64,000 bases of DNA from an uncultured Chloroflexota bacterium (GTDB taxonomy: Bacteria > Chloroflexota > Chloroflexia > Thermomicrobiales > UBA6265): assembly GCA_937901745.1 (NCBI GenBank), contig CALGSZ010000112.1, positions 1 through 64,000 of the forward strand, given 5' to 3'. The notes below the pieces were generated by a model that ran no database searches, was not told the origin of the DNA, and saw only the letters and a list, made by a program, of their open reading frames with translations. Positions 17,727 through 26,407 of this stretch are shown here, piece after piece. Numbering within the stretch: position 1 is the first letter of the stretch; each line of letters begins with the position of its first letter. Made by a program: the position numbers and the translations under genes.

Positions 17727-17787
17727 GCCCCGCGTCCCCTAACGCCGCGGCGGGCCACCAACTGATCTATTTCCCTGGAGGCAGCGC

Positions 17788-18729
17788 ATGCTGCGCTACA
17801 TCCTGCGACGTTTGCTGCTGGCAATACCAACGCTTCTCGCCGTCCTGACCGTGATCTTCTTCATCGTCCGCGTCGCGCCCGGCGATCCCGCGACCGCCGC
17901 GCTGGGAGATTACGCCTCGGCCGAGGCGGTCGCGGCCATGCGGGAGCGAATGGGTCTCAACGAGCCGCTGTGGAAGCAGTACCTGACATTCCTGGCTGAC
18001 CTCGCGCGCGGCGATCTCGGCCGCTCCCTCATCACCGGCAAGCCGATCAGCGAGCAGATTTCCTTCGTCCTGCCCTACACCGTCGAGCTGGCCATCGCGG
18101 CGATTGTTGTGGGCCTAATCCTCGGCGTGCCGATCGGCGTCATCACCGCGCTGCGGCGCAACACGTTGATCGACGACATCGGGCGAATCGTTTCCCTCGT
18201 CGGGTTGTCGCTACCGGCCTTCTACCTCGGGATCATCCTGATGTTCGTCTTCGCGGTGAAGCTCGGACTGCTTCCGTCGGTCGGATCAGCACCGTTCTCC
18301 AATCCAGGCAAGCACCTTCAGCATGTGATCCTGCCGGCGCTGGCGCTCGGTTTGATCGAGACAGCCTATATGGCGCGGATGACCCGCTCCGTGATGATGG
18401 GCATCCTCAGCGACGACTTTATACGGACCGCTCGCGCCAAGGGCCTGACCGAGCGGATGGTACTGATCCGTCACGCCTTGCGAGCCGGTCTGATCCCGAT
18501 CGTCTCGCTGACCGGCATCTTTGCGATCAGCCTGATCGGCAGCTCCGTCGTCGTCGAGGAGGTCTTCGCCCGGCCAGGCCTGGGCAGATTGATGGTTGGA
18601 GCGACGAAGCAGCGGGACTACACCGCACTGCAATCGATCATGGTCGTCTATTCCCTGATCATCATCGTTATCAACTTGATGACCGACATCATCTACACGT
18701 TCGTTGACCCGCGAGTGAGGATCGACTGA
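17788..18729 (+). CDS. dppB: Peptide/nickel ABC transporter permease, DppB type
   Basis: This 313-residue inner-membrane permease has six predicted helices. It opens with MLRYILRRLLLAIPTLLAVL and VRVAPGDPA, the standard DppB/OppB start. The EAA loop that docks the ATPase is DFIRTARAKGLTERMVLIRHALR, with the invariant Gly. SD GGAGG lies upstream of ATG 17788. Its TGA shares one base with the ATG of dppC (TGATG), so the two are coupled. Together they form the channel for oligopeptides or a related solute delivered by the binding protein encoded just upstream. Confidence 0.94.
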   Translation: MLRYILRRLLLAIPTLLAVLTVIFFIVRVAPGDPATAALGDYASAEAVAAMRERMGLNEPLWKQYLTFLADLARGDLGRSLITGKPISEQISFVLPYTVELAIAAIVVGLILGVPIGVITALRRNTLIDDIGRIVSLVGLSLPAFYLGIILMFVFAVKLGLLPSVGSAPFSNPGKHLQHVILPALALGLIETAYMARMTRSVMMGILSDDFIRTARAKGLTERMVLIRHALRAGLIPIVSLTGIFAISLIGSSVVVEEVFARPGLGRLMVGATKQRDYTALQSIMVVYSLIIIVINLMTDIIYTFVDPRVRID

Positions 18730-19616
18730 TGGCCCAAGCCGCCGCCACCGCTTCGGCGCTCGCCGGGCCGCGCCTCATCTCACAGCGGCAGCGGGCATGG
18801 CGCACCTTCCGGCAGAATCGGACGGCCGTCGCCGGTCTGGTGCTGATCATCCTGATCGTCGCCGTCGCTCTCGCCGCTCCGCTCCTGGCGCCCGCCGACC
18901 CGACCGCCCAGAGCATCCGGATGCGCTTGCAAGCGCCAAGCTGGGCGAATCCGCTCGGCCGCGACGACTACGGCCGCGACATCCTTTCGCGCGTCATCTA
19001 TGGCACCCGCGTCGCGCTGCAAGTCGGCATCCTGTCCGTGCTGCTCGGCGGAGCGGTGGGCACAGCCATCGGCGTGATCGCCGGTTACTTCGGCGGCCGC
19101 ATCGAGGCCATGCTGATGCGCCTGGTCGACATCCTGCTGTCGTTCCCGGACCTGATCACCGGCCTGCTCGTCGTGGCCGTACTCGGTCCGGGCTTGGGCA
19201 AGCTCATCTTGGCGATTGGCCTGACGATCGCTCCGCGGTTCGCGCGCCTCGCGCACGGCCCGACCCTCTCCGTCAAGAAACGCGACTTCGTCGAGGCGGC
19301 GCGAGCGCTCGGCGTGGGGAACGGGCGTATCCTCCGCGTCCACATCCTGCCGAACGTCCTCGGGGAGCTCATCGTCCTCGGCAGCCTTTGGACGGCGTCC
19401 GCGATCCGTCTGGAGGCCAGCCTGAGCTTCATCGGACTAGGCGTGCCGCCACCGACGCCGACCTGGGGCCAGATGATCCGCGACGGGACCATCTACCTCA
19501 CCGACGCGCCGCTCTATGCCATCGGCCCCGGTCTCGCGCTGCTGATCACCGTCCTCGCGTTCAATCTCGTCGGCGACGGCTTGCGCGACGTGCTCGATCC
19601 TCGCTCACGGGCATGA
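18729..19616 (+). CDS. dppC: Peptide/nickel ABC transporter permease, DppC type
   Basis: This is a 295-residue permease with an N-terminal OppC_N segment (AWRTFRQNRTAVAGLVLIIL), then PLGRDDYGRDILSRVIYGTR and the EAA loop KRDFVEAARALGVGNGRILRVHILPN. It pairs with DppB. No ATPase (DppD/DppF) gene follows: the next gene at 19682-20089 is on the other strand. The transporter must therefore borrow ATPases encoded elsewhere, or the operon is incomplete. Position overlap with dppB is one base. Confidence 0.94.
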   Translation: MAQAAATASALAGPRLISQRQRAWRTFRQNRTAVAGLVLIILIVAVALAAPLLAPADPTAQSIRMRLQAPSWANPLGRDDYGRDILSRVIYGTRVALQVGILSVLLGGAVGTAIGVIAGYFGGRIEAMLMRLVDILLSFPDLITGLLVVAVLGPGLGKLILAIGLTIAPRFARLAHGPTLSVKKRDFVEAARALGVGNGRILRVHILPNVLGELIVLGSLWTASAIRLEASLSFIGLGVPPPTPTWGQMIRDGTIYLTDAPLYAIGPGLALLITVLAFNLVGDGLRDVLDPRSRA

Positions 19617-19681
19617 TCGCGATCCGCGCGCGTAGCTGGCACTAAGGCGCTGTCTTGAGCGGTGGTATCAGACGGAGCGTC

Positions 19682-20089
19682 CTACGCGGACGACGACTCC
19701 TGAGACGCCTCGCTGCTCGGCAAGACTTCCTCCGTCGCGCCTTCGGCGATCGTCTCTGGAGCGAGACCTGTCTCGAACGCCTCCCGTGGGCGCTCCATCG
19801 TCGCGATCATTTCTCGGAAGCGTTCCCAAGGAATCGCTGACCAGACTTGCGTCTGAGCGTGACCGGCGCTGCGGACGATCAGCGCGGCGCGCGCTGCCGT
19901 CTCGGAGTCCGGCGCCTCGAAGATGTCCACGTAGTCGTAGGGTCCGAGCACGGCATAGCTTGCCAGCCATCGCGCCTCTGGACATTCAGCTTTCAACCGC
20001 TCGGAGACCCTGTTGCCAAGCTCGGCCAAGGCGCCAGGCACGGCGGTGGCCTCGTGCGTCACCGACGTCAGCATGATGAAGGTTGGCAT
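19682..20089 (-). CDS. GYD-domain protein
   Basis: The protein has about 135 residues from ATG 20089, preceded by a near-perfect SD (AAAGGAGG, 6 bases). It opens with PTFIMLTSVTHEA and contains ASYAVLGPYDYVDIFEAPD, the GYD-type motif of this ferredoxin-like family (Pfam GYD), whose function is unknown. The acidic Ser/Glu-rich tail (SSEASQESSSA) is variable. A second GYD protein is encoded at 46539-46895. It sits alone between the peptide transporter and purD. Confidence 0.82.
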   Translation of the reverse strand: MPTFIMLTSVTHEATAVPGALAELGNRVSERLKAECPEARWLASYAVLGPYDYVDIFEAPDSETAARAALIVRSAGHAQTQVWSAIPWERFREMIATMERPREAFETGLAPETIAEGATEEVLPSSEASQESSSA

Positions 20090-20325
20090 TAGCGCCTCCT
20101 TTCCCTGGTTTCGCCACACTGCTGCGCAGACGCGCTTCCCAACGGAAAGCGCTCAGCGACCATACACCGCCGCCCCACTCGCTTCCATACCCCGCCAGGC
20201 AAGGAGCATGCGGGTTGATTGATGTCCCGAGGAATGCCAAGGATTCGACAGTAGGAGCAACACCACATGGCGAAGACGACGAATGGGGGTCGGCATCGCC
20301 TGGACGTGGAGAGAACTGAGCGTCG

Positions 20326-21630
20326 TCAGCGCTGCTCGCTCGATGAGGCGGCCTCTGTCGCAATCTCCCGCAGAGCGATGTCGCGCCGCCAGTGAGCGTC
20401 ATCGAACCCGATCTTCGCGACGCCGGCGTACGCCCGCTCGCGAGCGCCAGCGAGATCAGATCCCATCCCGACGACGGTCAGAACTCGGCCGCCGGCGGTC
20501 ACGACCCGACCATCTTCATCGCGGCGCGTCCCGGCGTGAAACACCAGGACATCGCTGGGCAATTCATCGAGACCGGAGATCGGCACGCCGGTCCGATACG
20601 GGCCGGGATAGCCGCCAGAGGCGAGGACGACGCCGACGGCCGCTTGGCGGGGCGGCGGAGGCGGCGCCACAGATGCCAGCCGGCCATGAGCCACCGCTTC
20701 GAGCAGATCGACCAGGTCCGCCTCCAGGATCGGCAGCACCACCTGCGCCTCGGGATCGCCGAAGCGAGCGTTGAACTCGAGCACCTTCGGCCCGTCCGCC
20801 GTCAGCATCAATCCAGCGTAGAGGATGCCGCGCATCGCCGCGCCGCGCTCCGCCATCGCGCGAATCGTCGGCTCGAGGATCGTCGAGCGGATCGTCGCCA
20901 TCAGCGAGGCGTCGACCGCCGGGACCGGCGAGTAAGCGCCCATGCCGCCAGTGTTCGGTCCGCGATCGCCATCGGCGACCCGCTTGTAATCGCAGGCAGG
21001 CGTCAACGGCACCACCACCTCGCCATCCGTCAGGGCGAAGACCGAGACTTCCTGACCTACCAGGCATTCCTCGATGACGACCGTCGCGCCGGCATCGCCC
21101 AGCGCCCGCTCCTCAAGGAACGCCGATAAGACGGAGAACGCCTCATCGCGGCTGCTGACGATGACGACCCCTTTCCCGGCGGCAAGCCCGTCCGCCTTGA
21201 TCACGACCGGGAAGCCGAAGCTGTCGAGAGCGGAGAGTCCAGCGGCCAGATCACGGATGACGGTCGCGCGCGCGGTTGGGACATCCGCCTCGGTCATCAG
21301 CTCCTTCGCCCAGGCCTTGCTGCTCTCGATGCGCGTCGCGCTCTCCGAGGGGCCGCAGACGGGAATGCCCGCGGCGACGAGCCGGTCGGCGAGGCCGCGC
21401 GCCAGCGGCTCCTCCGGGCCGACGACCACGAGATCCACCTGGCGCGAGACCGCGGCCTCGGTGATCGCGTCACAATCGGCGGCGCGAATCGGCAAGTTCT
21501 CGGCGATCTGCTCGGTCCCGGCATTGCCAGGCGCACAGAGCAGCTCGCCGGTTCGCGGACTCTGCGCCAGCTTCCAAAGCAGCGCGTGCTCTCGCGCGCC
21601 ACCGCCAACGACTAAGATGCGCAATCCCAC
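20326..21630 (-). CDS. purD: Phosphoribosylamine-glycine ligase (GAR synthetase)
   Basis: PurD joins phosphoribosylamine and glycine with ATP, the second step of purine synthesis. Motifs are LRILVVGGGAREHALLWKL at the N-terminus, VIKADGLAAGKGVVIV (ATP-grasp), GPNTGGMGAYSPVP and LMLTADGPKVLEFNARFGDP. The GTG at 21630 has SD GGAGGAG 8 bases upstream and places the Rossmann-like strand at the very start, so I prefer it to the ATG 39 bases further upstream. The result, about 434 residues, is normal for PurD. It is divergent from nudC. No other pur gene is present here. Confidence 0.96.
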   Translation of the reverse strand: MGLRILVVGGGAREHALLWKLAQSPRTGELLCAPGNAGTEQIAENLPIRAADCDAITEAAVSRQVDLVVVGPEEPLARGLADRLVAAGIPVCGPSESATRIESSKAWAKELMTEADVPTARATVIRDLAAGLSALDSFGFPVVIKADGLAAGKGVVIVSSRDEAFSVLSAFLEERALGDAGATVVIEECLVGQEVSVFALTDGEVVVPLTPACDYKRVADGDRGPNTGGMGAYSPVPAVDASLMATIRSTILEPTIRAMAERGAAMRGILYAGLMLTADGPKVLEFNARFGDPEAQVVLPILEADLVDLLEAVAHGRLASVAPPPPPRQAAVGVVLASGGYPGPYRTGVPISGLDELPSDVLVFHAGTRRDEDGRVVTAGGRVLTVVGMGSDLAGARERAYAGVAKIGFDDAHWRRDIALREIATEAASSSEQR

Positions 21631-21764
21631 TCTCGATGCTCCTCCGGTCGTGCCCACCCCTGATTTCATGATACGCGGGCCGAGGGACACGGCACAGCGG
21701 CTACAATCCTACCGGGTACGAGAGACGCGGCCAGCGACGCCGCGCCGCCTGTCCGGAGCAACCG

Positions 21765-22622
21765 ATGGATCGGCGATTCATTTCCGCCATTTCCTTTCCC
21801 GACGAAGGGGAGAACGAGACCGCCTGGTGGTTCATCTTCCGCGGCAGCGAGATCCTAACCGCCGAAGACGTGGACAACTGCCCGTTCCCGCTGCCGGAGC
21901 TGCCCATCCGCTCGGCCGCGGCCCCACTCGGGCTGCCCGCGCTCGGCTGTCACTACCTTGGCCGGCTCGCCGGTCGGCACTGCATCGCGGCGGAGGTGCC
22001 CGCCGACGTTTCGCCGCCTCCAGGGATGACCTTCCGCGGGCTGCGCGCCCTCTTCGGCCTGGTCAGCGACGATCTCTTTGCTGTCGCCGGCCGGGCGGCG
22101 CAGATCGTTGAGTGGGACCGCTCGCACCGGTATTGCGGCCGGTGCGGTGCGCCGACCGAGCTAGCCACAGGAGAGCGGGCCAAGCGCTGCCCACGCTGCG
22201 GGCACTTACACTTCCCACGCCTCTCGCCGGCGGTCATCGTCCTCGTCGAGCGTGATGATCACGTTCTGCTCGCGCGTAGTCCGCACTTCGCGCCGGGCAT
22301 GTACAGCGCGCTCGCCGGGTTCGTCGAGCCGGGGGAGTCGCTGGAGGAAGCGGCGCAGCGAGAGATCTTGGAAGAGGTCGGCATCGAGGTGACCGACCTC
22401 CGGTACTTCGGCAGCCAGCCCTGGCCGTTCCCCCACTCCCTGATGCTCGGCTTCACGGCCCGCTACGCCGGTGGGGAGATCAGGATCGATCGACGGGAGA
22501 TCGAGGACGCCCGCTGGTTCACCGCGCACACGCTGCCACGCGTGCCGCAGCGACTGAGCATCGCCCGCCGTCTGATCGATAACTTCGTCGCGCGGTACGG
22601 CGCGGTGCTCGATCAGCCGTAA
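21765..22622 (+). CDS. nudC: NADH pyrophosphatase / RNA deNADding Nudix hydrolase
   Basis: NudC hydrolyses NADH to NMNH and AMP and removes NAD caps from RNA. The 285 residues contain a zinc ribbon CGRC-x14-CPRC and the Nudix box GFVEPGESLEEAA followed by REILEEVG. The NudC-specific SQPWPFPHSLMLGF follows the box. The N-terminal domain is the weakly conserved NudC type. The ATG at 21765 opens MDRRFISAISFP. It is a single gene, divergent from purD and convergent with the oxidoreductase gene at 22647-23750. Confidence 0.95.
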   Translation: MDRRFISAISFPDEGENETAWWFIFRGSEILTAEDVDNCPFPLPELPIRSAAAPLGLPALGCHYLGRLAGRHCIAAEVPADVSPPPGMTFRGLRALFGLVSDDLFAVAGRAAQIVEWDRSHRYCGRCGAPTELATGERAKRCPRCGHLHFPRLSPAVIVLVERDDHVLLARSPHFAPGMYSALAGFVEPGESLEEAAQREILEEVGIEVTDLRYFGSQPWPFPHSLMLGFTARYAGGEIRIDRREIEDARWFTAHTLPRVPQRLSIARRLIDNFVARYGAVLDQP

Positions 22623-22646
22623 CAGGAGACTCGGATCAAGGCTAGG

Positions 22647-23750
22647 CTAGGACGCGTCGAGCGGCGCCTCGGCGGCGATCTCCGCGAGCGGCACGGCGCG
22701 TCCCTCGGCGGCCGAGCGGTAGGCGGCGAAGACGACCTGCAGCGTCTTGAGATTGTCAGCGCCGTTCGTCAGCGGCTCGCCGCCAGTCTGGATCGCTTCC
22801 ATCAGTGAGGCAATCGGTCCGGCGAAGGCGTCCGGAATCCACCACGTGCTCAACTCCGCCTCGTGCCACGTCCGCGGCTCGGCGTTCGGCTGATAGCTGA
22901 GGGTATCGACGCGCCCAGTCGGGTAATCGTAGAGCAGGCCGAGCGTCCCCTTGATGATGCCGCCGGTGCCGAGAAACCGGAAGATGGCGTAGGCGTCATC
23001 GCTCCAATTGTGGTGGTTGACGTCCACCAGCACCCGCAAGTCGTTCGTGTACTCCAGGACGGTGATCGTCCGCGTCTCGCCCGTCTCCGGCTGGCCGGGG
23101 AAGCGGCTGTGGATCGAGGTGACACGGAGCGGATCGCCGAAGAGGTAGCGCAGGCTGTCTTGGTAGTGGATCGAGTGGTACATGACTTCGAGCCGTGGCG
23201 ACTCCGCCATCCACGGCCACATGTGCCACGGCGTGCGGACGCTGACCTCAATTCGCGCATCAGCAACCTCGCCGAGAGCGCCCTGCTCGATCAGCTGGCG
23301 CGAGACGCGGATACCGGCGTCCCACCGCATCTGCTGATTGACGGCGAGCTTGACGCCAGCGCGGCGCGCGGCGGCGACGATGCGAACCGCTTCGCCGTAG
23401 TCGCTCGCCAGCGGCTTCTGGCAGAGGAGATGCTTTCCGGCGGCAATCGCCTGCTCCGCGACTCGCGCCTGATCCCACGGCGTAATCGCGATGTCGACGA
23501 TCTCGACCTCCGGATCCTCCAGCAACTCCTCAAGTGTCCGGGCGACACGGGGAATGCCATGCTCGCGAGCGGTTTTCTCGGCAGCTTCCTGCCGCCGATC
23601 GTAGCAGGCGACCACCTTCAGGCCGTGCGCCCGATAGGCAGGCAAGTGGGCGTAGTTGACGATGCCACCGCAGCCAACGATGCCGATGCCGTAGTCGTGC
23701 TTCGGAGGCATGACGATCCGGTCGTTGATGTCGTATCCAGCGAGCTTCAT
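22647..23750 (-). CDS. Gfo/Idh/MocA-family oxidoreductase
   Basis: This 367-residue NAD(P)-dependent oxidoreductase has the Rossmann motif GIGIVGCGGIVNYAHLPAY, HLLCQKPLASDYGEAV (the conserved EKP-type Lys, here QKP) and the C-terminal dimer domain with MYHSIHYQDSLRYLFGDP. The family acts on sugars, inositols and related polyols. The ATG at 23750 overlaps the stop of the upstream gene (TGATG), so it is the last gene of the operon running from 26263. The longer open frame upstream has no homology-like content. A catabolic or sugar-acid role together with the CoA-transferase is inference. Confidence 0.9.
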   Translation of the reverse strand: MKLAGYDINDRIVMPPKHDYGIGIVGCGGIVNYAHLPAYRAHGLKVVACYDRRQEAAEKTAREHGIPRVARTLEELLEDPEVEIVDIAITPWDQARVAEQAIAAGKHLLCQKPLASDYGEAVRIVAAARRAGVKLAVNQQMRWDAGIRVSRQLIEQGALGEVADARIEVSVRTPWHMWPWMAESPRLEVMYHSIHYQDSLRYLFGDPLRVTSIHSRFPGQPETGETRTITVLEYTNDLRVLVDVNHHNWSDDAYAIFRFLGTGGIIKGTLGLLYDYPTGRVDTLSYQPNAEPRTWHEAELSTWWIPDAFAGPIASLMEAIQTGGEPLTNGADNLKTLQVVFAAYRSAAEGRAVPLAEIAAEAPLDAS

Positions 23751-24991
23751 CAGGCGGTCTCCCCTTCCAGCCGAATATCGGCGGCGGCCTGCTGCGCCTG
23801 CCGCAGGATCTGCTCGGTCGGCTCGTCGGTCAGGATCGCGCGCTGCACCGCTTGGTCGATGACGTGGATGAGACGCGGCAGCTCGCGAGAACGGGGCAAG
23901 GCACGGGTGGAGCGATGTAGCTCCGTGAGACGGTGATAGAACGGGATCGCCGCGTTCACCTCGGGATCGGACCAGGTCGAGAGCCGGCAGCCGATGCCCC
24001 CTTCGAGCGTCGTCAACTTGTCCATCGCGGCCGTCGCGCAGTGCCGGAGGAACGCGTAGGCTGTCTCCTTGTGCCGGCTGCCGGAGCCGATGCAGAGCAG
24101 CCAATAGACAATCAGGGAGGAGCTCTGCCCGCCTTCCCCTGCCGGGACCAGCGCCACGCCGACCTTCCCTTTGACCGGGCATCCCGGCTGCTCGCAGACA
24201 GCCGCGAAACCGAACCAGTTGACCATCATCGCGATGTCGCCAGCGGCGAAGCGCTCACCACTCTTGACCGAGTCGATCTCGGTCAGATCTGGCGGCGTGA
24301 CGCCGCGGTCGTTGACCAATCGCCGGTAGAAATCGAGCGCGGCGACCGCCTGAGGCGTATCGAGCGTCGGGACGCCGGCGGCATCGGTCAGCTCGCCGCC
24401 GCGGCTCCAAAGCTGGAGGCAGAAGTCGTAGACGGTGTTGTGCCCGTCCGGATAGGCGGCGAAGATCGTGCCGTACTGTCCCCGCTCCGGCCGCGTGAAG
24501 AAGCGCGCGACGCGCTCGAACTGCTCCCACGTTTCCGGGACGGAGAGTGGCTCGTCGAAGCGCTCGGCGTAGGCCGCCTGCTCCGCCGGATCCTCGAAGA
24601 GATCGCGCCGGTAGATGAGACATTCTGGGCCATCGTGGTACGGCAGCCCGTAGATGGCGTCGCCGAACTGCTGGACCCGCGTCAGCGACGGCGCCCAGCC
24701 AGCGGGATAGTCCAGGACCGGATTCGCCGCCATGAGCGGCGCGAGATCGAGGAGCGCGCCACCCTCGACCGCTTCGGCGAGCCAATCCGTGACAATGAAG
24801 GCGATGTCCCACGTCCCGTCCTTGAGGCCCCCTTGCGTGAAGAGCGTGTCATAGAGGGGATTCAGATCGAGGGGGACCGCCTCGAGGGGTAGCGTACAGC
24901 CGGTGCGAGCGCAGAAGTCGGTGTACTGTTTGCGGATCGCGGACTCGAACGGGCCGAACTTGCGGACGGCGATGCGGAGTGGCGTTGACAT
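23750..24991 (-). CDS. Family-1 solute-binding-like protein lacking a signal peptide
   Basis: The 413 residues have the fold marks of extracellular family-1 sugar-binding proteins: FGDAIYGLPYHDGPECLIYRR, VPETWEQFERVARFF, GDIAMMVNWFGFA and TAYAFLRHCATA. The start, MSTPLRIAVRKFGPFESAIR, goes directly into the first beta strand with no hydrophobic leader or lipobox, so the protein is predicted to stay in the cytoplasm. No upstream ATG or GTG gives a signal peptide in the 63-base gap. No permease gene is nearby. It lies between a CoA-transferase and a Gfo/Idh oxidoreductase. It may act as a cytoplasmic ligand sensor or chaperone, or use another export route; the role is unknown. Confidence 0.85.
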   Translation of the reverse strand: MSTPLRIAVRKFGPFESAIRKQYTDFCARTGCTLPLEAVPLDLNPLYDTLFTQGGLKDGTWDIAFIVTDWLAEAVEGGALLDLAPLMAANPVLDYPAGWAPSLTRVQQFGDAIYGLPYHDGPECLIYRRDLFEDPAEQAAYAERFDEPLSVPETWEQFERVARFFTRPERGQYGTIFAAYPDGHNTVYDFCLQLWSRGGELTDAAGVPTLDTPQAVAALDFYRRLVNDRGVTPPDLTEIDSVKSGERFAAGDIAMMVNWFGFAAVCEQPGCPVKGKVGVALVPAGEGGQSSSLIVYWLLCIGSGSRHKETAYAFLRHCATAAMDKLTTLEGGIGCRLSTWSDPEVNAAIPFYHRLTELHRSTRALPRSRELPRLIHVIDQAVQRAILTDEPTEQILRQAQQAAADIRLEGETA

Positions 24992-25054
24992 CGAGCGTGC
25001 TCCTCCCTGGCGATCTCCCCACCGTGTCGAGCGGCAGGTCCTCGGACAGCTTCG

Positions 25055-26263
25055 TCAGAGGTCGAATTCTTTCGCGATCGCTTCGGTATCCTCGCCGAGG
25101 CGCGGCGCTCCGCGAGACGACGTCAGAATCGCGCCATCGATGCGGATCGGGCAACGAGTCGTCACGAGCGAGGCGCCGTTGGCGCGCCGCACCTCCTGGG
25201 TCCAGGCCAGGACTTTGAACGCCTCATGCTCGCGCAGGCGGCGCCAATCGAAGACATCGGCACACCAAACATCAGCCGGCTCCAGGATGGCGAGCCAGTC
25301 TTCCGTCCGCCTGGTCGTCAGGTGCTCGGCCAGGATGCGCTTGATCTCGTCGCGCTTGTCGAACCAGCTCCGCGGATCGGTGTAGTCAAGCAGCGGTGGG
25401 CAGTCGAGCAACTCTCCGAGTCGAGGGATTGGCGCCATCGCCAGCGCGATGTAGCCGTCCGCCGTGCGGTAGATGCCGTAGGGCGCGGCCAGATAGGCGT
25501 TGGCGTTGTTGATTGCGCTGCGCTGGGGCAATTGACCGCCATCGTTGAGGTGCGTCGTCAGCACCTCGAACTGGAGATCGAGGACAGACTCGAGCAGGCT
25601 GGCCTCGACGAGGCCGCCTTTGCCGGTCACGCCGCGCCGGACCAGACACGCGAGAATACCCTGCGTCAAGTGCGCGCCGGCTAGCATGTCCGCGACCGAG
25701 AGTCCCATCGGCACCGGCCCTTGCGTGGCGTCGCCGCTCAGCCAGGTCAATCCCGAAAGAGCCTGCGCCAGCAGATCTTGGCCCGGCTTGTCGCGCCAGG
25801 GACCGCGATCGCCGTAGCCGGTGACCGTGGCGTAGACCAGACGGGGATTGATCTCGCGAACGGAGGCGTAGTCGAGACCCAACCGCTCGATCACGCCGGG
25901 CCGGAAGTTGTGGATCATGACATCGGCACGGGCGATCAGGCGCTTGACGCGCTCCAAATCCGCGGGATCTTTCAGATCGGCGACGAAGCTCTGCTTGTTG
26001 CGGTTGATGGTGTGGAAGAGGGCACTGTCGCCATCGAGCTCGAGATTGGCGATGGAGAGACGACGCCCCAAGTCCCCCACGCCCGGCCGCTCGATCTTGA
26101 TGACGCGGGCGCCGAGATCCGCAAGCCGCATCGCGCAGGACGGACCGGCGAGGAACTGACTGAAATCGAGGACGAGGAGGCCAGCTAGCGGCCGCTCGTC
26201 GTCCGGCAGCGCGGGTGGGACATCACCTACGCCGGCGTGATTCGCGGACGGGCGCTCTGCCAT
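25055..26263 (-). CDS. CaiB/BaiF (class III) CoA-transferase
   Basis: The 402-residue protein has the family opening LAGLLVLDFSQFLAGPSCAM and GARVIKIERPGVGD. It has NRNKQSFVADLKDP and the catalytic Asp in LSVADMLAGAHLTQGIL. Class III enzymes move CoA between carboxylic acids, for example carnitine, oxalate or succinyl donors. It is the first gene of a minus-strand operon with the binding-like protein and the Gfo/Idh oxidoreductase, and is divergent from an IclR regulator. A MaoC hydratase lies behind the regulator, so the locus probably degrades an organic acid via CoA thioesters. The substrate is not known. Confidence 0.93.
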   Translation of the reverse strand: MAERPSANHAGVGDVPPALPDDERPLAGLLVLDFSQFLAGPSCAMRLADLGARVIKIERPGVGDLGRRLSIANLELDGDSALFHTINRNKQSFVADLKDPADLERVKRLIARADVMIHNFRPGVIERLGLDYASVREINPRLVYATVTGYGDRGPWRDKPGQDLLAQALSGLTWLSGDATQGPVPMGLSVADMLAGAHLTQGILACLVRRGVTGKGGLVEASLLESVLDLQFEVLTTHLNDGGQLPQRSAINNANAYLAAPYGIYRTADGYIALAMAPIPRLGELLDCPPLLDYTDPRSWFDKRDEIKRILAEHLTTRRTEDWLAILEPADVWCADVFDWRRLREHEAFKVLAWTQEVRRANGASLVTTRCPIRIDGAILTSSRGAPRLGEDTEAIAKEFDL

Positions 26264-26296
26264 CGGGCGATCCTGCTCCCAGCGGCGTTTCGCCTG

Positions 26297-26397
26297 GCTG
26301 CCGCTGCCGAATGGACGCCCGCCAGGCGGCGTTCTGGCAGCGGCTACACACGGCGATGTCAGTACGCTAGCATGTTTGCCAGCGAATCATGCATTCG
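26297..26397. promoter_or_regulatory. Inverted repeats in the divergent CoA-transferase / iclR control region
   Basis: GCCGCTGCC (26300-26308) and GGCAGCGGC (26336-26344) form a 9-bp inverted repeat 27 bases apart, with a smaller CGCC-A-GGCG dyad at its centre. Closer to the regulator, CGAAT (26383-26387) and ATTCG (26393-26397) make a second dyad 10 bases before the ATG at 26408. Both are plausible IclR-family operators, the latter for autoregulation. Confidence 0.45.
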
Positions 26398-26407
26398 TAG
26401 GTGAACG

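Noticed and set aside
22647..24182. N-terminal extension of the Gfo/Idh gene up to 24182
   Set aside because: The extra part is antisense-like, Arg-rich and overlaps the binding-like gene; the ATG at 23750 gives a normal oxidoreductase start.
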